NCBI GenBank assembly: GCA_902774685.1
Contig: CACYJH010000007.1
Span: 1 to 50,569, forward strand
Source of the DNA: an uncultured Methanobrevibacter sp.
Lineage (GTDB): Archaea; Methanobacteriota; Methanobacteria; Methanobacteriales; Methanobacteriaceae
Reading direction: 5' to 3'
Length of the DNA: 50,569 bases
The notes beneath the pieces were generated by a model that did no database searches, was not told the DNA's origin, and saw nothing but the letters and a program-made list of their open reading frames with translations. Shown here piece after piece: positions 28,934 through 37,163 of this stretch. The position numbers and the translations under genes are program-made. Position 1 is the first letter of the stretch, and the number at the start of each line of letters is the position of its first letter.

Positions 28934-29953
28934 TTATAATAATTCTTTTCTTAAATCAATTGTGTCCTTTAAGTCCGGTCCAGTAGAAATAATGGTAACA
29001 GGCACTCCTGTTTCCTGCTCTATATCAGAAATGAAAGCCTTGGTTTCAGCAGACAATTCGCCATAATCCTGTACACGAGCACAATCGAATAATCTGTCTA
29101 CACAGGTTAATGCAATTTGAGTAGCACCATTGATTCTACAGGATTCCTTAGCAAGCTCCATGTCGAAGTAACCTATTCTTCTACGTCTTCCAGTCACAAC
29201 ACCATATTCCTCAAGACCTTTGCTTTCCGCTTCCTCTTGAGTCATTTCTGTTGGGAAAGGACCTTCACCAACACGTGAAATATAAGATTTGAATACATTG
29301 ATAACTTCATCAACCTTAGTTGGACCAACACCAACATCTGCTGCAAATGTGGAAGCTGTAGTGTCCTTACTGGTTACATATGGGTATGATCCATAATAAA
29401 GTGAAAGTGAGAATCCTTGTGATCCTTCAATGAAAATGTCCTCTCCATTGTCAATAGCTTCGTTACAAGCAATAGAGACATCCCCAATATAATCAGCAAG
29501 TTCAGGCACATCCTTTGCAAGACCAACTGTTCTCATAACTCTGTCTGAGTTTGCAGGTCCGCAGCCAGAACCTGTACTTCCAATAGTTTTTGACAAGTGT
29601 TCGGAATTCTTATCTCTTGCAATGTGCTCTTCGGTGATGATTGCACATCTTGGGTCTACAGACATTCTTCCCTTTACATCATACTTCTTCAAATCTTCAA
29701 ATTCCTTAAACAATACGTCTGGATTGACTAAAACTCCAGCACCAATCATGAGTTTGGCACCTGTGTGTACAAAACCAGATGGAGTTAATCTTAAACCGTA
29801 TTTTTCTCCATTGAATTCAACGGAATGCCCAGCATTTGGTCCGACTCCTGCACGAGCAATAATGCTTGGCTTATCATTATTACAAAGGTAAGTGATGCAT
29901 TTTCCTTTACCTTCATCTCCCCAAGCTCCTCCAACTAATATACTACAAGTCAT
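28934..29953 (-). CDS. purA: Adenylosuccinate synthetase, short archaeal form
   Basis: 339 residues; joins IMP and aspartate using GTP to make adenylosuccinate in AMP synthesis. The P-loop-like [11 protein letters not shown] is at residues 8-18, near the N-terminus as expected. [10 protein letters not shown] supplies the IMP/GTP-binding His, [17 protein letters not shown] and [24 protein letters not shown] complete the active site, and [14 protein letters not shown] is the aspartate/IMP loop. Archaeal enzymes of this type are about 90 residues shorter than the bacterial ones. AAGGAGAT lies before the ATG. The upstream region carries repeated AAGTATA elements. The stop codon is followed by a T-rich run on the minus strand. 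Confidence 0.96.
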   Translation of the reverse strand: MTCSILVGGAWGDEGKGKCITYLCNNDKPSIIARAGVGPNAGHSVEFNGEKYGLRLTPSGFVHTGAKLMIGAGVLVNPDVLFKEFEDLKKYDVKGRMSVDPRCAIITEEHIARDKNSEHLSKTIGSTGSGCGPANSDRVMRTVGLAKDVPELADYIGDVSIACNEAIDNGEDIFIEGSQGFSLSLYYGSYPYVTSKDTTASTFAADVGVGPTKVDEVINVFKSYISRVGEGPFPTEMTQEEAESKGLEEYGVVTGRRRRIGYFDMELAKESCRINGATQIALTCVDRLFDCARVQDYGELSAETKAFISDIEQETGVPVTIISTGPDLKDTIDLRKELL

Positions 29954-30292
29954 TTAAAATCTCCTTATTAAAAAATATTTTAAGTATATTCTTTCAAGTA
30001 TAGTCTTATATAGCCGTTAAGTATAGTTTTTATATAGACTTCATATAGTCGTTAAGTATAATCTTTTGAAATAGAAATGAATATAATAAATTAAAAGTTT
30101 AAATAAAAGGTTTTGAACTATTATTTTAAAAGATTCATAGTTCATTGACCATATATATTTTATTTTTTAACATTTATAAATATTATCCTACTGAATAATT
30201 AAGTAGAATATTAAGGAAATATTAAGAAAAATAGTGAAAAAAATTAAAAAAATTATTTAAATTTGAACAAAGATTAAAAAAGAATAAAATAA
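29954..30292. other. 339-bp intergenic region upstream of purA
   Basis: No gene is seen. The part next to purA carries direct repeats (29980-30060) that may include the promoter or an operator. The remainder is AT-rich, with TATA-like ATATATATTTTATT near 30150 in either orientation and poly-A/T 3' flank of the neighbouring gene. Confidence 0.5.
29980..30060 (-). repeat. Direct repeats in the purA promoter/leader
   Basis: An 18-bp unit ATATAGCCGTTAAGTATA (30008-30025) recurs at 30043-30060 with one change (T for C), offset 35 bp. A further TTAAGTATA stands at 29980-29988 and a related AAGTATAGTCTTATATAG at 29996-30013. They lie 27-107 bp upstream of the purA start. Confidence 0.7.
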
Positions 30293-30835
30293 TTATGCAT
30301 CTTCCAATATGTCCAATAGCTTTCTAAGATACAAGTATCTTTCATATTTGCATTGTTCATTTGTTCCTAAAAATGCATCCAATACATGTGAATTCATCTG
30401 ACGCAAAATAGATAGTTGGATAATGTTCTTTACATCCATGTCGATTTTTCCTTGAAGAATTAATTGTGCAAATCCTGTAGAAATCACTGTATAGTCCAAA
30501 CTCATCAAATCTTCATAAAAGTCAAGATCCTGAATGATTTTCAATATGTTTTCACTTTCAATAATCTCATCGTTGAAATCATCCAAACCCAATTCCCATG
30601 ACTCTAAAATCCATATGAAACAATCAATTATTGGAGTGTCGGGATTGTCAATAAGCCAATCACACAATTCGCAAAAGGCGATATATGCCTCTTCACATCC
30701 AAAAGGAGCCAAATCATCAGAGACATCCCAAAAGAATTTATAATCGGCAATCTTTACTGCCCTTTCATGAGGGATTTCTCCAAAGAAATACTTATTTTCC
30801 TCTAAATAATTGTATCCTTTTTCCAATTGTTCCAT
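30293..30835 (-). CDS. Hypothetical acidic cytosolic protein, 180 aa
   Basis: I do not recognise a family. GGTG lies five bases before the ATG. The protein has no signal peptide or membrane helix, is acidic and largely alpha-helical, with aromatic-rich segments such as YKFFWDVSDDLAPFGCEEAYIAFCELCDWLIDN and DCFIWILESWELGLDDF. The C-terminal part (ERYLYLRKLLDIL) is a likely amphipathic helix. It is the last of four small acidic genes in a row behind dapL, 24 bp after the 212-aa gene, so cotranslation is likely. Small acidic proteins in such rows can be immunity or antitoxin-like, but there is no direct evidence here. Confidence 0.7.
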   Translation of the reverse strand: MEQLEKGYNYLEENKYFFGEIPHERAVKIADYKFFWDVSDDLAPFGCEEAYIAFCELCDWLIDNPDTPIIDCFIWILESWELGLDDFNDEIIESENILKIIQDLDFYEDLMSLDYTVISTGFAQLILQGKIDMDVKNIIQLSILRQMNSHVLDAFLGTNEQCKYERYLYLRKLLDILEDA

Positions 30836-30859
30836 AAATACACCAATGAAATAATAACC

Positions 30860-31498
30860 TTATTTTAAAGGAAACTCTTCACAAAGTAAATCCTCTGCAT
30901 ATTCCTTGTCAGTTCCTTTCTTGTTCCAATAATCTAAATAATAGAAGACCCAATTATTGGAAACACGTTTAATCTCATCATCATCCAATGATTCAAAATC
31001 ATTGAAGCAGTTGACGAAATCTCCACCAACTACAATAGCTATCTTTTCGCATTCAAAACATAATAAGAAGTCATAATTCTTGTTTTCACTTCTTTTATCA
31101 ACCAAATCCTGCTTATAGCCATATTTTCTGATGATTTCACTTAAATAATCATAATCCTGAAACTTGAATTTCACTATAGGCTTTGAAAATTCCTGATAGA
31201 AATATGGGAACTTTTCTGTAATGAATTCCTTAGAATCGATAATCTGATTCAAATAGTCTTCCTTAAAATGTAAAAAGCTCAAATCTTCCTTTTCATTATA
31301 AAATAATGACAGATAAATGTTTTGACCAAAACGAATTGCCAATTCTCCCCTATATGAATTGTCAAAAATAGGTCGAGAGGACAATTTAAGATTTTCAAAT
31401 TCCAAATACAATGAATTGGAATTGCTGTCAATTTCCAGCCAAGTCCACTTTCCCTGTGAAATTGCCTCTTCAATAATCTCCTTTGATCTGTTGTTCAT
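30860..31498 (-). CDS. Hypothetical acidic cytosolic protein, 212 aa
   Basis: No family recognised. A GTGAT element precedes the ATG. The protein begins MNNRSKEIIEEAISQGKW and has mixed alpha/beta pattern, with beta-rich SNSLYLEFENLKLSSRPI and RFGQNIYLSLFYNEKEDLSFLHF and a later hydrophobic strand FLLCFECEKIAIVVGGDFV. It is soluble, with no signal peptide. Third in the dapL-proximal run, 23 bp after the DUF6891-like gene and 24 bp before the 180-aa gene. The tight spacing suggests that the proteins work together or are inherited together. Confidence 0.7.
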   Translation of the reverse strand: MNNRSKEIIEEAISQGKWTWLEIDSNSNSLYLEFENLKLSSRPIFDNSYRGELAIRFGQNIYLSLFYNEKEDLSFLHFKEDYLNQIIDSKEFITEKFPYFYQEFSKPIVKFKFQDYDYLSEIIRKYGYKQDLVDKRSENKNYDFLLCFECEKIAIVVGGDFVNCFNDFESLDDDEIKRVSNNWVFYYLDYWNKKGTDKEYAEDLLCEEFPLK

Positions 31499-31521
31499 AA
31501 AATCACAAAAAATAGCTTAAT

Positions 31522-32136
31522 TTACTTATTAAGTTCAATGAAGTCCTCAAGTGCTCCATCCATGGAATACTCCTTTCCATCAAAATGCTTTTTCCAATCA
31601 AAGCCTTTAATCATAATTCTTTCATCTGCAGATTCATTCCAATCAATTTCAAAGTCATAACCCTTAAGAATATCAACAATCTTTTTGGCTATTTCCAATC
31701 CTTTTTTCTCATCATATTCAAAGTCACCGAATGCAATGGCTAAATCATTTTCTTCCAGAACATTTTCAATGTCTTCAAAGGCATAAAAACAGAATCCAAT
31801 AGGAGAGAACTTATTGTTTCTAAGATGAGTGAAAAGCTCAAAGGAATCCTGTATTCCCTCTTCAATATCGTATCCTGCATTATGGATGGAAATGATGTTT
31901 TCCTTGGTCAAGTCCAAAAAGGCATTTTTAAGATTGGTGAAATCTTCTGAATCCTCACTGATTTCCTCTAAAGTTTCCTTATTTTCCAAAAAGAGCTTTG
32001 AAATTAAATCCTGTGAAAGATTCTCTTCAATGAACTCATCATCGATTATTTCCAATATTTCATCTTCATCATAAAAACCTGATTTAATCAATAACTGAAT
32101 TTCATAATTGATCTCATCAATTAGTTCTTTATCCAT
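31522..32136 (-). CDS. DUF6891-like acidic protein
   Basis: 204 residues from ATG at 32136; GGGTG lies five bases upstream, and an ATG four codons earlier overlaps that site. The N-terminal half is helical and very acidic (IDEINYEIQLLIKSGFYDEDEILEIIDDEF). The C-terminal half (GFCFYAFEDIENVLEENDLAIAFGDFEYDE, EIAKKIVDILKGYDFEIDWNESADERIMIKGFDWKK) resembles what I recall of DUF6891, a family of mostly bacterial proteins of unknown function. It lacks membrane segments. It sits between a DUF6882-like gene and two further acidic orphans on the same strand. Family assignment is from memory of the pattern and needs a profile search. Confidence 0.7.
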   Translation of the reverse strand: MDKELIDEINYEIQLLIKSGFYDEDEILEIIDDEFIEENLSQDLISKLFLENKETLEEISEDSEDFTNLKNAFLDLTKENIISIHNAGYDIEEGIQDSFELFTHLRNNKFSPIGFCFYAFEDIENVLEENDLAIAFGDFEYDEKKGLEIAKKIVDILKGYDFEIDWNESADERIMIKGFDWKKHFDGKEYSMDGALEDFIELNK

Positions 32137-32248
32137 AATAACACCCATTAGACTTTGGAATTTATAAATTATTATAAAATTTTAAAGTTATAAGAATATA
32201 AAGTTATAAAAAGCTAGAAAAAATAAAAAAATAAAAAAATAGAAATCA

Positions 32249-32929
32249 TTAAGCTCTAATGACTTTAATAGTATAAATGTTTCTTCTTTCAGTCAAGGTG
32301 ACAACAATTCTGTCGTCTCCAACTTTTACAAGGCAAAATTCATCCCTATCCTTATATTCATAGCCTTTAAGTTGAGAATACCCGCTTAAAGCTTTCAAAT
32401 GATTTACTTCAAATTTACGATGGAAATCGTTTATGACATTTGCAAATACATCAATATCATCACTAAGCTGTATCTCATCAGACTCAATGGTTACAAAGAA
32501 GACAAAACTTCCATAATTGACAGCGCAATATGCATCATTTCCAAATAGTGAAGATACTGTCATAGTCAATATATGAGCTTCAGTCAAGTTTGCAGCAAAT
32601 ACATTTTCGCAAAATTGTGGAACATTTTGCTTTTCACCAAATTCCTTGACTGCCTTTGCCTCTTCAATCAATTCTTCAGGAAAACCGATTTCTTCGTTAT
32701 CCCAAGCCCAAGACCAGGTGTCTTCATCAGGGTCTAAGAATCCAATAAGTTGAATAGGGAATTCCTTATCACTGAATTTTACAATCCCTTTTTCAATGTC
32801 AAGTTCAGGTTCAGCATTTCCAACAAGTGCAGATAATGTTTCCTGCTTTTCCAATGCTAAAGCACCATATTTTGAGAATAAATCTTGTAAATCATCATTT
32901 TCTTCAATTAAAAGAGAATTAACTTCCAT
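32249..32929 (-). CDS. DUF6882-like acidic protein
   Basis: 226 residues; GGTGA lies before the ATG at a good distance. The centre (IVKFSDKEFPIQLIGFLDPDEDTWSWAWDNEEIGFPEELIEEAKAVKEFGEKQNVPQF) resembles DUF6882, where a sensor-like beta sheet with the W-x-WAW segment is followed by helices. The C-terminal part has beta strands ending in RNIYTIKVIRA. No signal peptide or membrane helix. It is the first of the four acidic genes, 62 bp after dapL on the same strand, so the run may be read from the dapL promoter. Function is unknown; the family label is by recall. Confidence 0.7.
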   Translation of the reverse strand: MEVNSLLIEENDDLQDLFSKYGALALEKQETLSALVGNAEPELDIEKGIVKFSDKEFPIQLIGFLDPDEDTWSWAWDNEEIGFPEELIEEAKAVKEFGEKQNVPQFCENVFAANLTEAHILTMTVSSLFGNDAYCAVNYGSFVFFVTIESDEIQLSDDIDVFANVINDFHRKFEVNHLKALSGYSQLKGYEYKDRDEFCLVKVGDDRIVVTLTERRNIYTIKVIRA

Positions 32930-32990
32930 TTTTTCACCAAAAAATAATAAATAAAAATAATAAAAAGAAAATTTTAGAAAATAAAGAAGC

Positions 32991-34223
32991 TTAGAAAGAT
33001 AATTTGGAAATTCTGCTCATAGCTTCTTTAGTGTTTTCTAAAGTGTTGAATGCAGTTAATCTTAAGTAGCCTTCTCCACTTGGACCAAATCCGGAACCAG
33101 GAGTACCTACGATATTTGCTTCTTCTAAGAGCACATCAAAGAAGTCCCAGGATTCCATGTCATTTGGAGTTTTTACCCAAATGTAAGGGGAATTTACTCC
33201 ACCGTAAACATTCAAACCAATTTCAGATAAGCTTTCACGAATGATTCTTGCATTTTCCAAGTAGTATTCAATGTTTTCCATGATTTCTTTTTGTCCTTGT
33301 TCAGAGTAGACTGCTTCTGCAGCTTTTTGAACAGGATAGGAAACACCATTGAATTTGGTTGTTTGTCTTCTGTTCCATAATGCATTGACAGATTGCTCAT
33401 TGCCTTCTGCATCTTTGATCTTAATTTCTTTAGGAACAACAGTGTAAGCGCAACGTGTACCAGTGAATCCTGCTGTTTTTGAAAAGCTTCTGAATTCAAT
33501 AGCCACTTCTTTAGCACCATCAATTTCATAGATGGTGTGAGGTACATCATCTTCGGTAATGAAAACTTCGTAAGCTGCATCAAATAAGATAAGAGCATCA
33601 TTTTCCTTTGCATATTCCACAAATTTAGCCAATTCATCTTTGGTTAAGGTGGTACCTGTTGGGTTATTTGGGAAACAAAGGTAAATCAAGTCTACAGGTT
33701 CGCTTGGAAGTTCTGGAACGAAGTTGTTTTCTTCAGTGCATGGGAGGTATACGATGTTTTCATACATTCCATCATCCTTGATGTTTCCGGATCTTCCTGC
33801 CATTACATTGGTGTCAACATATACAGGATAAACAGGGTCAGTCACTGCAATTACATTGTCTAAGGAAAAGATTTCTTGAATGTTACCTGTATCACATTTT
33901 GCACCGTCGGAAATGAATACTTCATCAAGGTCTAAGTCTACGCCCCATTTATTGAAATCATTTTTAATTATAGCTTCTGCTAAAAATCCGTATCCTTGTT
34001 CCGGACCATATCCCATAAATGAATCAGCTTCAGCCATTTCATCAACAGCATCTTTGAAAGCGTTGATTACACTAGGGACTAAAGGTTTGGTTACATCCCC
34101 AATACCCATTTTAATAACGTTCTTATCTGGATTTTCTTCCATATATTTTTCTGCACGTCTGTTTACTTCAACAAAAAGGTAACTGTTTTGCAATAAAAGA
34201 TAGTTTTCATTAATTTTAACCAT
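32991..34223 (-). CDS. dapL: LL-Diaminopimelate aminotransferase
   Basis: 410 residues. Converts tetrahydrodipicolinate and glutamate directly to LL-diaminopimelate in lysine synthesis, with pyridoxal phosphate. The fold type I features are present: [74 protein letters not shown], and the PLP lysine in [35 protein letters not shown] near the end is typical for this subfamily. AGAGGT precedes the ATG. It is divergent from the Glu/Lys-rich membrane protein. Four acidic genes follow on the same strand. Confidence 0.95.
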   Translation of the reverse strand: MVKINENYLLLQNSYLFVEVNRRAEKYMEENPDKNVIKMGIGDVTKPLVPSVINAFKDAVDEMAEADSFMGYGPEQGYGFLAEAIIKNDFNKWGVDLDLDEVFISDGAKCDTGNIQEIFSLDNVIAVTDPVYPVYVDTNVMAGRSGNIKDDGMYENIVYLPCTEENNFVPELPSEPVDLIYLCFPNNPTGTTLTKDELAKFVEYAKENDALILFDAAYEVFITEDDVPHTIYEIDGAKEVAIEFRSFSKTAGFTGTRCAYTVVPKEIKIKDAEGNEQSVNALWNRRQTTKFNGVSYPVQKAAEAVYSEQGQKEIMENIEYYLENARIIRESLSEIGLNVYGGVNSPYIWVKTPNDMESWDFFDVLLEEANIVGTPGSGFGPSGEGYLRLTAFNTLENTKEAMSRISKLSF

Positions 34224-34656
34224 TGTTTTACCTCTGAATATTTTAAGAATTATCAGTTAAATCTAAATCATGAAAGTAAATTAAAGTAAATTAAAGTTAA
34301 TTAAATTAATTTAATTATAATTTCAACTATTTAACACTTAAATATTTATTAAATATATTATATAAAATTGTGTATTTTATCAAAAAATCTATTAAAAAAT
34401 CACCGATTTATGCAATAATTGAAAAAATACCCATTTTGAAAAATTTTTTTGAAAATGTGAAAAATAGGGATGTGAAATAAATTTTAAAACTAATGTATAA
34501 ATAAAATAAAAAAGATATACATATAATACTATAAGATAATGTATCATTTTATGTCTCATTTGACAAGATTTGTTCTATAGATTACTTACAAAATAGACAA
34601 AATACAAAATATGATACGTATCTAAGTATTTTAAAAAGATTAATTCGGTGAAAAAA
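34224..34656. promoter_or_regulatory. Divergent promoter region of dapL and the Glu/Lys-rich membrane protein
   Basis: 433 bp without a gene. TATA-like ATGTATAAATAAA (34494-34506) and ACATATAATAC (near 34519) face the plus-strand gene. A perfect 10-bp palindrome GATACGTATC stands at 34613-34622, with a related half GATAATGTATC near 34534. Short degenerate AAGTAAATTA repeats lie at 34273-34300 on the dapL side. Confidence 0.5.
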
Positions 34657-36588
34657 ATGAAAGAAGTGACAGCAATATTGCTTATTCTTATCGCAGTTAT
34701 TGGAATAATTTCCATCATAATCGTTAAATTATTCTATAGAGATAAGGAAAAAGATGAAGAAAAGGAAAAACTAGAAGAATTTATCAACAGCACAAAAGCA
34801 GATTACGATAATGAAAGACGTAAAAGAGTTAGGAAAACCAATAGAAGAGAATACACTCAAGCACAAAATTATGCTAACACAATCGACAGTTCCAACAGAA
34901 TTAAAGTTGGAGATCTTAGTGAAGATGAAGATTATGTTGAAACCGGAAAGGTAGGTGGAACCACCGCTTTACTTAGACAAAGAGCAAAAGCTATGGAAGA
35001 AGCTCCTAAAAAACAAGTAAGAAGAGTTAGAAAACCAAAACCAGCTCCAGTTGAACAAGTTCCAAGAACTCCTAAGAGAGTTAGAACTCAAATGAATAAG
35101 GAAGAGGAAGTTGTAGCTTTCCAAGAACCTATCAAACCGGAACATACCGCTACAATCAACAGTGCAAAACAAGCTGAAAAACAACCAGTGGCTCGTCAAG
35201 TCCCAATGACCGAAAAACAAAAGGAATTCATCGCAAGCGATGCAAACAAATTGGTTGTTGAAGATGGTGAAGGCAGTGTAAAGGTTGTTAAATCAGTCAA
35301 ACCAGCTGACACTATCGAAGAGATTAAAGAAGCTGCAAAGATTGAAGAAGAAAGCGCAAAAACTGAAACAGATGAAATTGTTGAAAAGGCAGAAACCGAA
35401 ACCGCTAAATTGATTGAAAAGATTGAAGAAGCTAAAGAGGAAATAACTGTCTTAGAAGATGATGAAGATAAGGCTGAAGAAAAAGTTGCGGAAGTAGCGG
35501 AAGAAGCTAAAGAAGAAGCTGCTAAAGTAGAAGCTCCAAAAATAGAATCTACAATTGAAAAAATCAAGCAAGTATCTGAAGCTAAAGAAGAAGCTAAGGA
35601 AGAAGCAGCTGAAGAAGTCAAAGAGGAACCTGCTATTGAAACCAAAGCTAAAGTGGAAGAAAAACCAAAAGCAGAAGAGATAATTGTAGAAAAAGCTCCA
35701 AAAGCAGAAGATTTAGAAACTGATGACGTTTATCATGATGACTTGCACATTCTCTTGAATAAGGATGCAGTTGTTGAAGAGAAAGATGAAAGTCCTGAAA
35801 ATGAATTCGTTACAATCAACTCTGATGATGAAGTCCCATCCACAGGTAATGAATTGATCAATAGCGCTATCAAATCCATTAGAAACTTCAGAAAAGCTAA
35901 TGTTCCAGAAAAGCCAGTTGTTGTGGAAACCAAAGATGACATCGTTCCTGATGATTATGCTCAAGACCTTGGAGATGGAATCGAGTACATTGGAGACACA
36001 ATTACAATTACTCCAATCCATGAAGAGGAAAGAGATTTGGCAAACAACCAACCTAATGAAGATGTAGACAAGATCTATAAGGAAATCAACAAGGAATCCT
36101 ATAACAAGACAGATGATGAAGAGTTATCTGAATCCTTCGAAGATGTGACTGATGAAACCTCCGAGAAAGATGCAAATGTCTACACCAAAGAGGATTACAA
36201 AAAGGTTGAAAGACAGGAAGCTGAGAAAAAACGCAGAGCAGAAAACACCAAAAAGATCTTAGGTTCCAAAGGAATCAGCGAAGAAGAGCTCCGTCAAAGA
36301 GCTGAAGCTAAAGAAAGATCCAAACGTGCAAGAAAAGCTGCTGTTGCAGAACCTGTTGAAGAAGGCCAAAAAACATTGATGATGCACAAAGCAAGAAACG
36401 ACGTTGAAGAAGTTTACATCAACGGAACCTTGTTTGAGCTTAAAGTTGGCCAAATCGTTATGTTTGACATCAAAGGTGAAACATATTCAAGTCAAATCTT
36501 AAGACTCAAGCCAGGTTATATTGGAGTAAGATACAGATCCAAAAACATTTGGGTCAAATCCAATAGCGTTAAAAAGATTTTAAGATAA
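34657..36588 (+). CDS. Membrane-anchored Glu/Lys/Ala-rich protein with a conserved-looking C-terminal domain
   Basis: 643 residues from ATG at 34657. The in-frame GTG at 34648 is inside the ribosome site CGGTGA. Residues 4-25 form one hydrophobic helix (VTAILLILIAVIGIISIIIV), followed by positive residues, so the bulk probably faces the cytoplasm. Residues ~28-560 are low-complexity and highly charged: basic Arg/Lys/Pro patches (RRVRKPKPAPVEQVPRTPKR), then Glu/Ala/Lys repeats such as EEAKEEAAKVEAPK that may form coiled coil, then an acidic part. The last ~70 residues (VEEVYINGTLFELKVGQIVMFDIKGETYSSQILRLKPGYIGVRYR to KKILR) look like a small beta-barrel. I do not recognise the protein. It could be a scaffold or an envelope-linked organiser. 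A strong hairpin terminator follows. Confidence 0.85.
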   Translation: MKEVTAILLILIAVIGIISIIIVKLFYRDKEKDEEKEKLEEFINSTKADYDNERRKRVRKTNRREYTQAQNYANTIDSSNRIKVGDLSEDEDYVETGKVGGTTALLRQRAKAMEEAPKKQVRRVRKPKPAPVEQVPRTPKRVRTQMNKEEEVVAFQEPIKPEHTATINSAKQAEKQPVARQVPMTEKQKEFIASDANKLVVEDGEGSVKVVKSVKPADTIEEIKEAAKIEEESAKTETDEIVEKAETETAKLIEKIEEAKEEITVLEDDEDKAEEKVAEVAEEAKEEAAKVEAPKIESTIEKIKQVSEAKEEAKEEAAEEVKEEPAIETKAKVEEKPKAEEIIVEKAPKAEDLETDDVYHDDLHILLNKDAVVEEKDESPENEFVTINSDDEVPSTGNELINSAIKSIRNFRKANVPEKPVVVETKDDIVPDDYAQDLGDGIEYIGDTITITPIHEEERDLANNQPNEDVDKIYKEINKESYNKTDDEELSESFEDVTDETSEKDANVYTKEDYKKVERQEAEKKRRAENTKKILGSKGISEEELRQRAEAKERSKRARKAAVAEPVEEGQKTLMMHKARNDVEEVYINGTLFELKVGQIVMFDIKGETYSSQILRLKPGYIGVRYRSKNIWVKSNSVKKILR

Positions 36589-36595
36589 TTGAAAT

Positions 36596-36629
36596 ATTAA
36601 AATAGTTTAAAGATTTTAACTATTTTAAT
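36596..36629 (+). terminator. Hairpin terminator of the Glu/Lys-rich protein gene
   Basis: A perfect 12-bp stem, ATTAAAATAGTT (36596-36607) against AACTATTTTAAT (36618-36629), with a 10-nt loop, begins 8 bp after the stop codon and is followed by TCCTTTATTTTG and more T-rich sequence. Confidence 0.7.
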
Positions 36630-37019
36630 TCCTTTATTTTGATATCTTTTATAAAAATTTAATTTAAAATAAATTTATTTAATTAAAAAAACCGAATTAA
36701 TCTTAAATAAATTTATTCTCTTTTTCCTTTTTTTATTTTTTTAAAAACTTTTTTTATTAATTATATCATTATTCCATATGTCCTATTTTTCATATTTTTA
36801 TGACCTCAAACTCATTAATTTTCATTAAAAGTTGTTAAAAAGAGATAAACTACCTCTATTTTTTAAAAAGAAGAATAAAAACTGTTTTATTTTAAAATAT
36901 AATGTAAGTAAGCACTTACTTTCGAATAAGTTTATATATTTACTTATTTAAATCTTTAAATAGAACTTATATAGTTTATTAAATTAAAAGAGCGATTAAA
37001 AATCTAGGAGGAAGAATTA
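36630..37019 (+). promoter_or_regulatory. Promoter region of the small-ORF locus with a 16-bp palindrome
   Basis: No gene until 37020. AAGTAAG (36906-36912) and CTTACTT (36915-36921) form a perfect 7-bp inverted repeat with 2 bases between. Ten bases downstream is a TATA-like TTTATATATT (36931-36940), and a second, CTTATATAG, lies near 36966. The palindrome is well placed to be an operator. A strong ribosome site AGGAGG stands at 37006-37011. Confidence 0.6.
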
Positions 37020-37067
37020 ATGATACCATTTGATGTAATTGAAAACGACCCTGAACCATGTCATTAG
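37020..37067 (+). CDS. 15-codon ORF with strong ribosome site (possible leader peptide)
   Basis: The ORF reads MIPFDVIENDPEPCH and then TAG. AGGAGG lies eight bases before the ATG, the strongest ribosome site in the window. It is followed after 40 bp by an A/T hairpin and then by the 51-aa membrane protein gene. The peptide is acidic and ends in Cys-His. I do not recognise it. It might be a leader peptide whose translation affects the downstream gene, a small functional peptide, or the first codons of a lost gene. Confidence 0.5.
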   Translation: MIPFDVIENDPEPCH

Positions 37068-37107
37068 ACTTAAAACTTAAATTTTTTTATATCAAGTTTT
37101 ATACTAG

Positions 37108-37127
37108 AGAAAAATTAAAATTTTTCT
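37108..37127 (+). promoter_or_regulatory. Perfect 9-bp inverted repeat between the leader ORF and the small membrane protein gene
   Basis: AGAAAAATT (37108-37116) pairs fully with AATTTTTCT (37119-37127) with two bases between. A T-run follows at 37137-37142. The layout (ORF, stem, T-run, gene) looks like an attenuator, but the stem is nearly all A-T and the loop is very short. Confidence 0.4.
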
Positions 37128-37163
37128 TAATTACTATTTTTTACTAAAAAGAGGAAGGTAGAA

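Noticed and set aside
33212..33637. 141-aa minus-strand frame inside dapL
   Set aside because: Other-frame shadow; dapL is complete and conserved in its own frame.
35196..35645. Ser/Ala-rich 149-aa minus-strand frame
   Set aside because: Reverse complement of the Glu/Ala/Lys codon repeats in the membrane scaffold gene.
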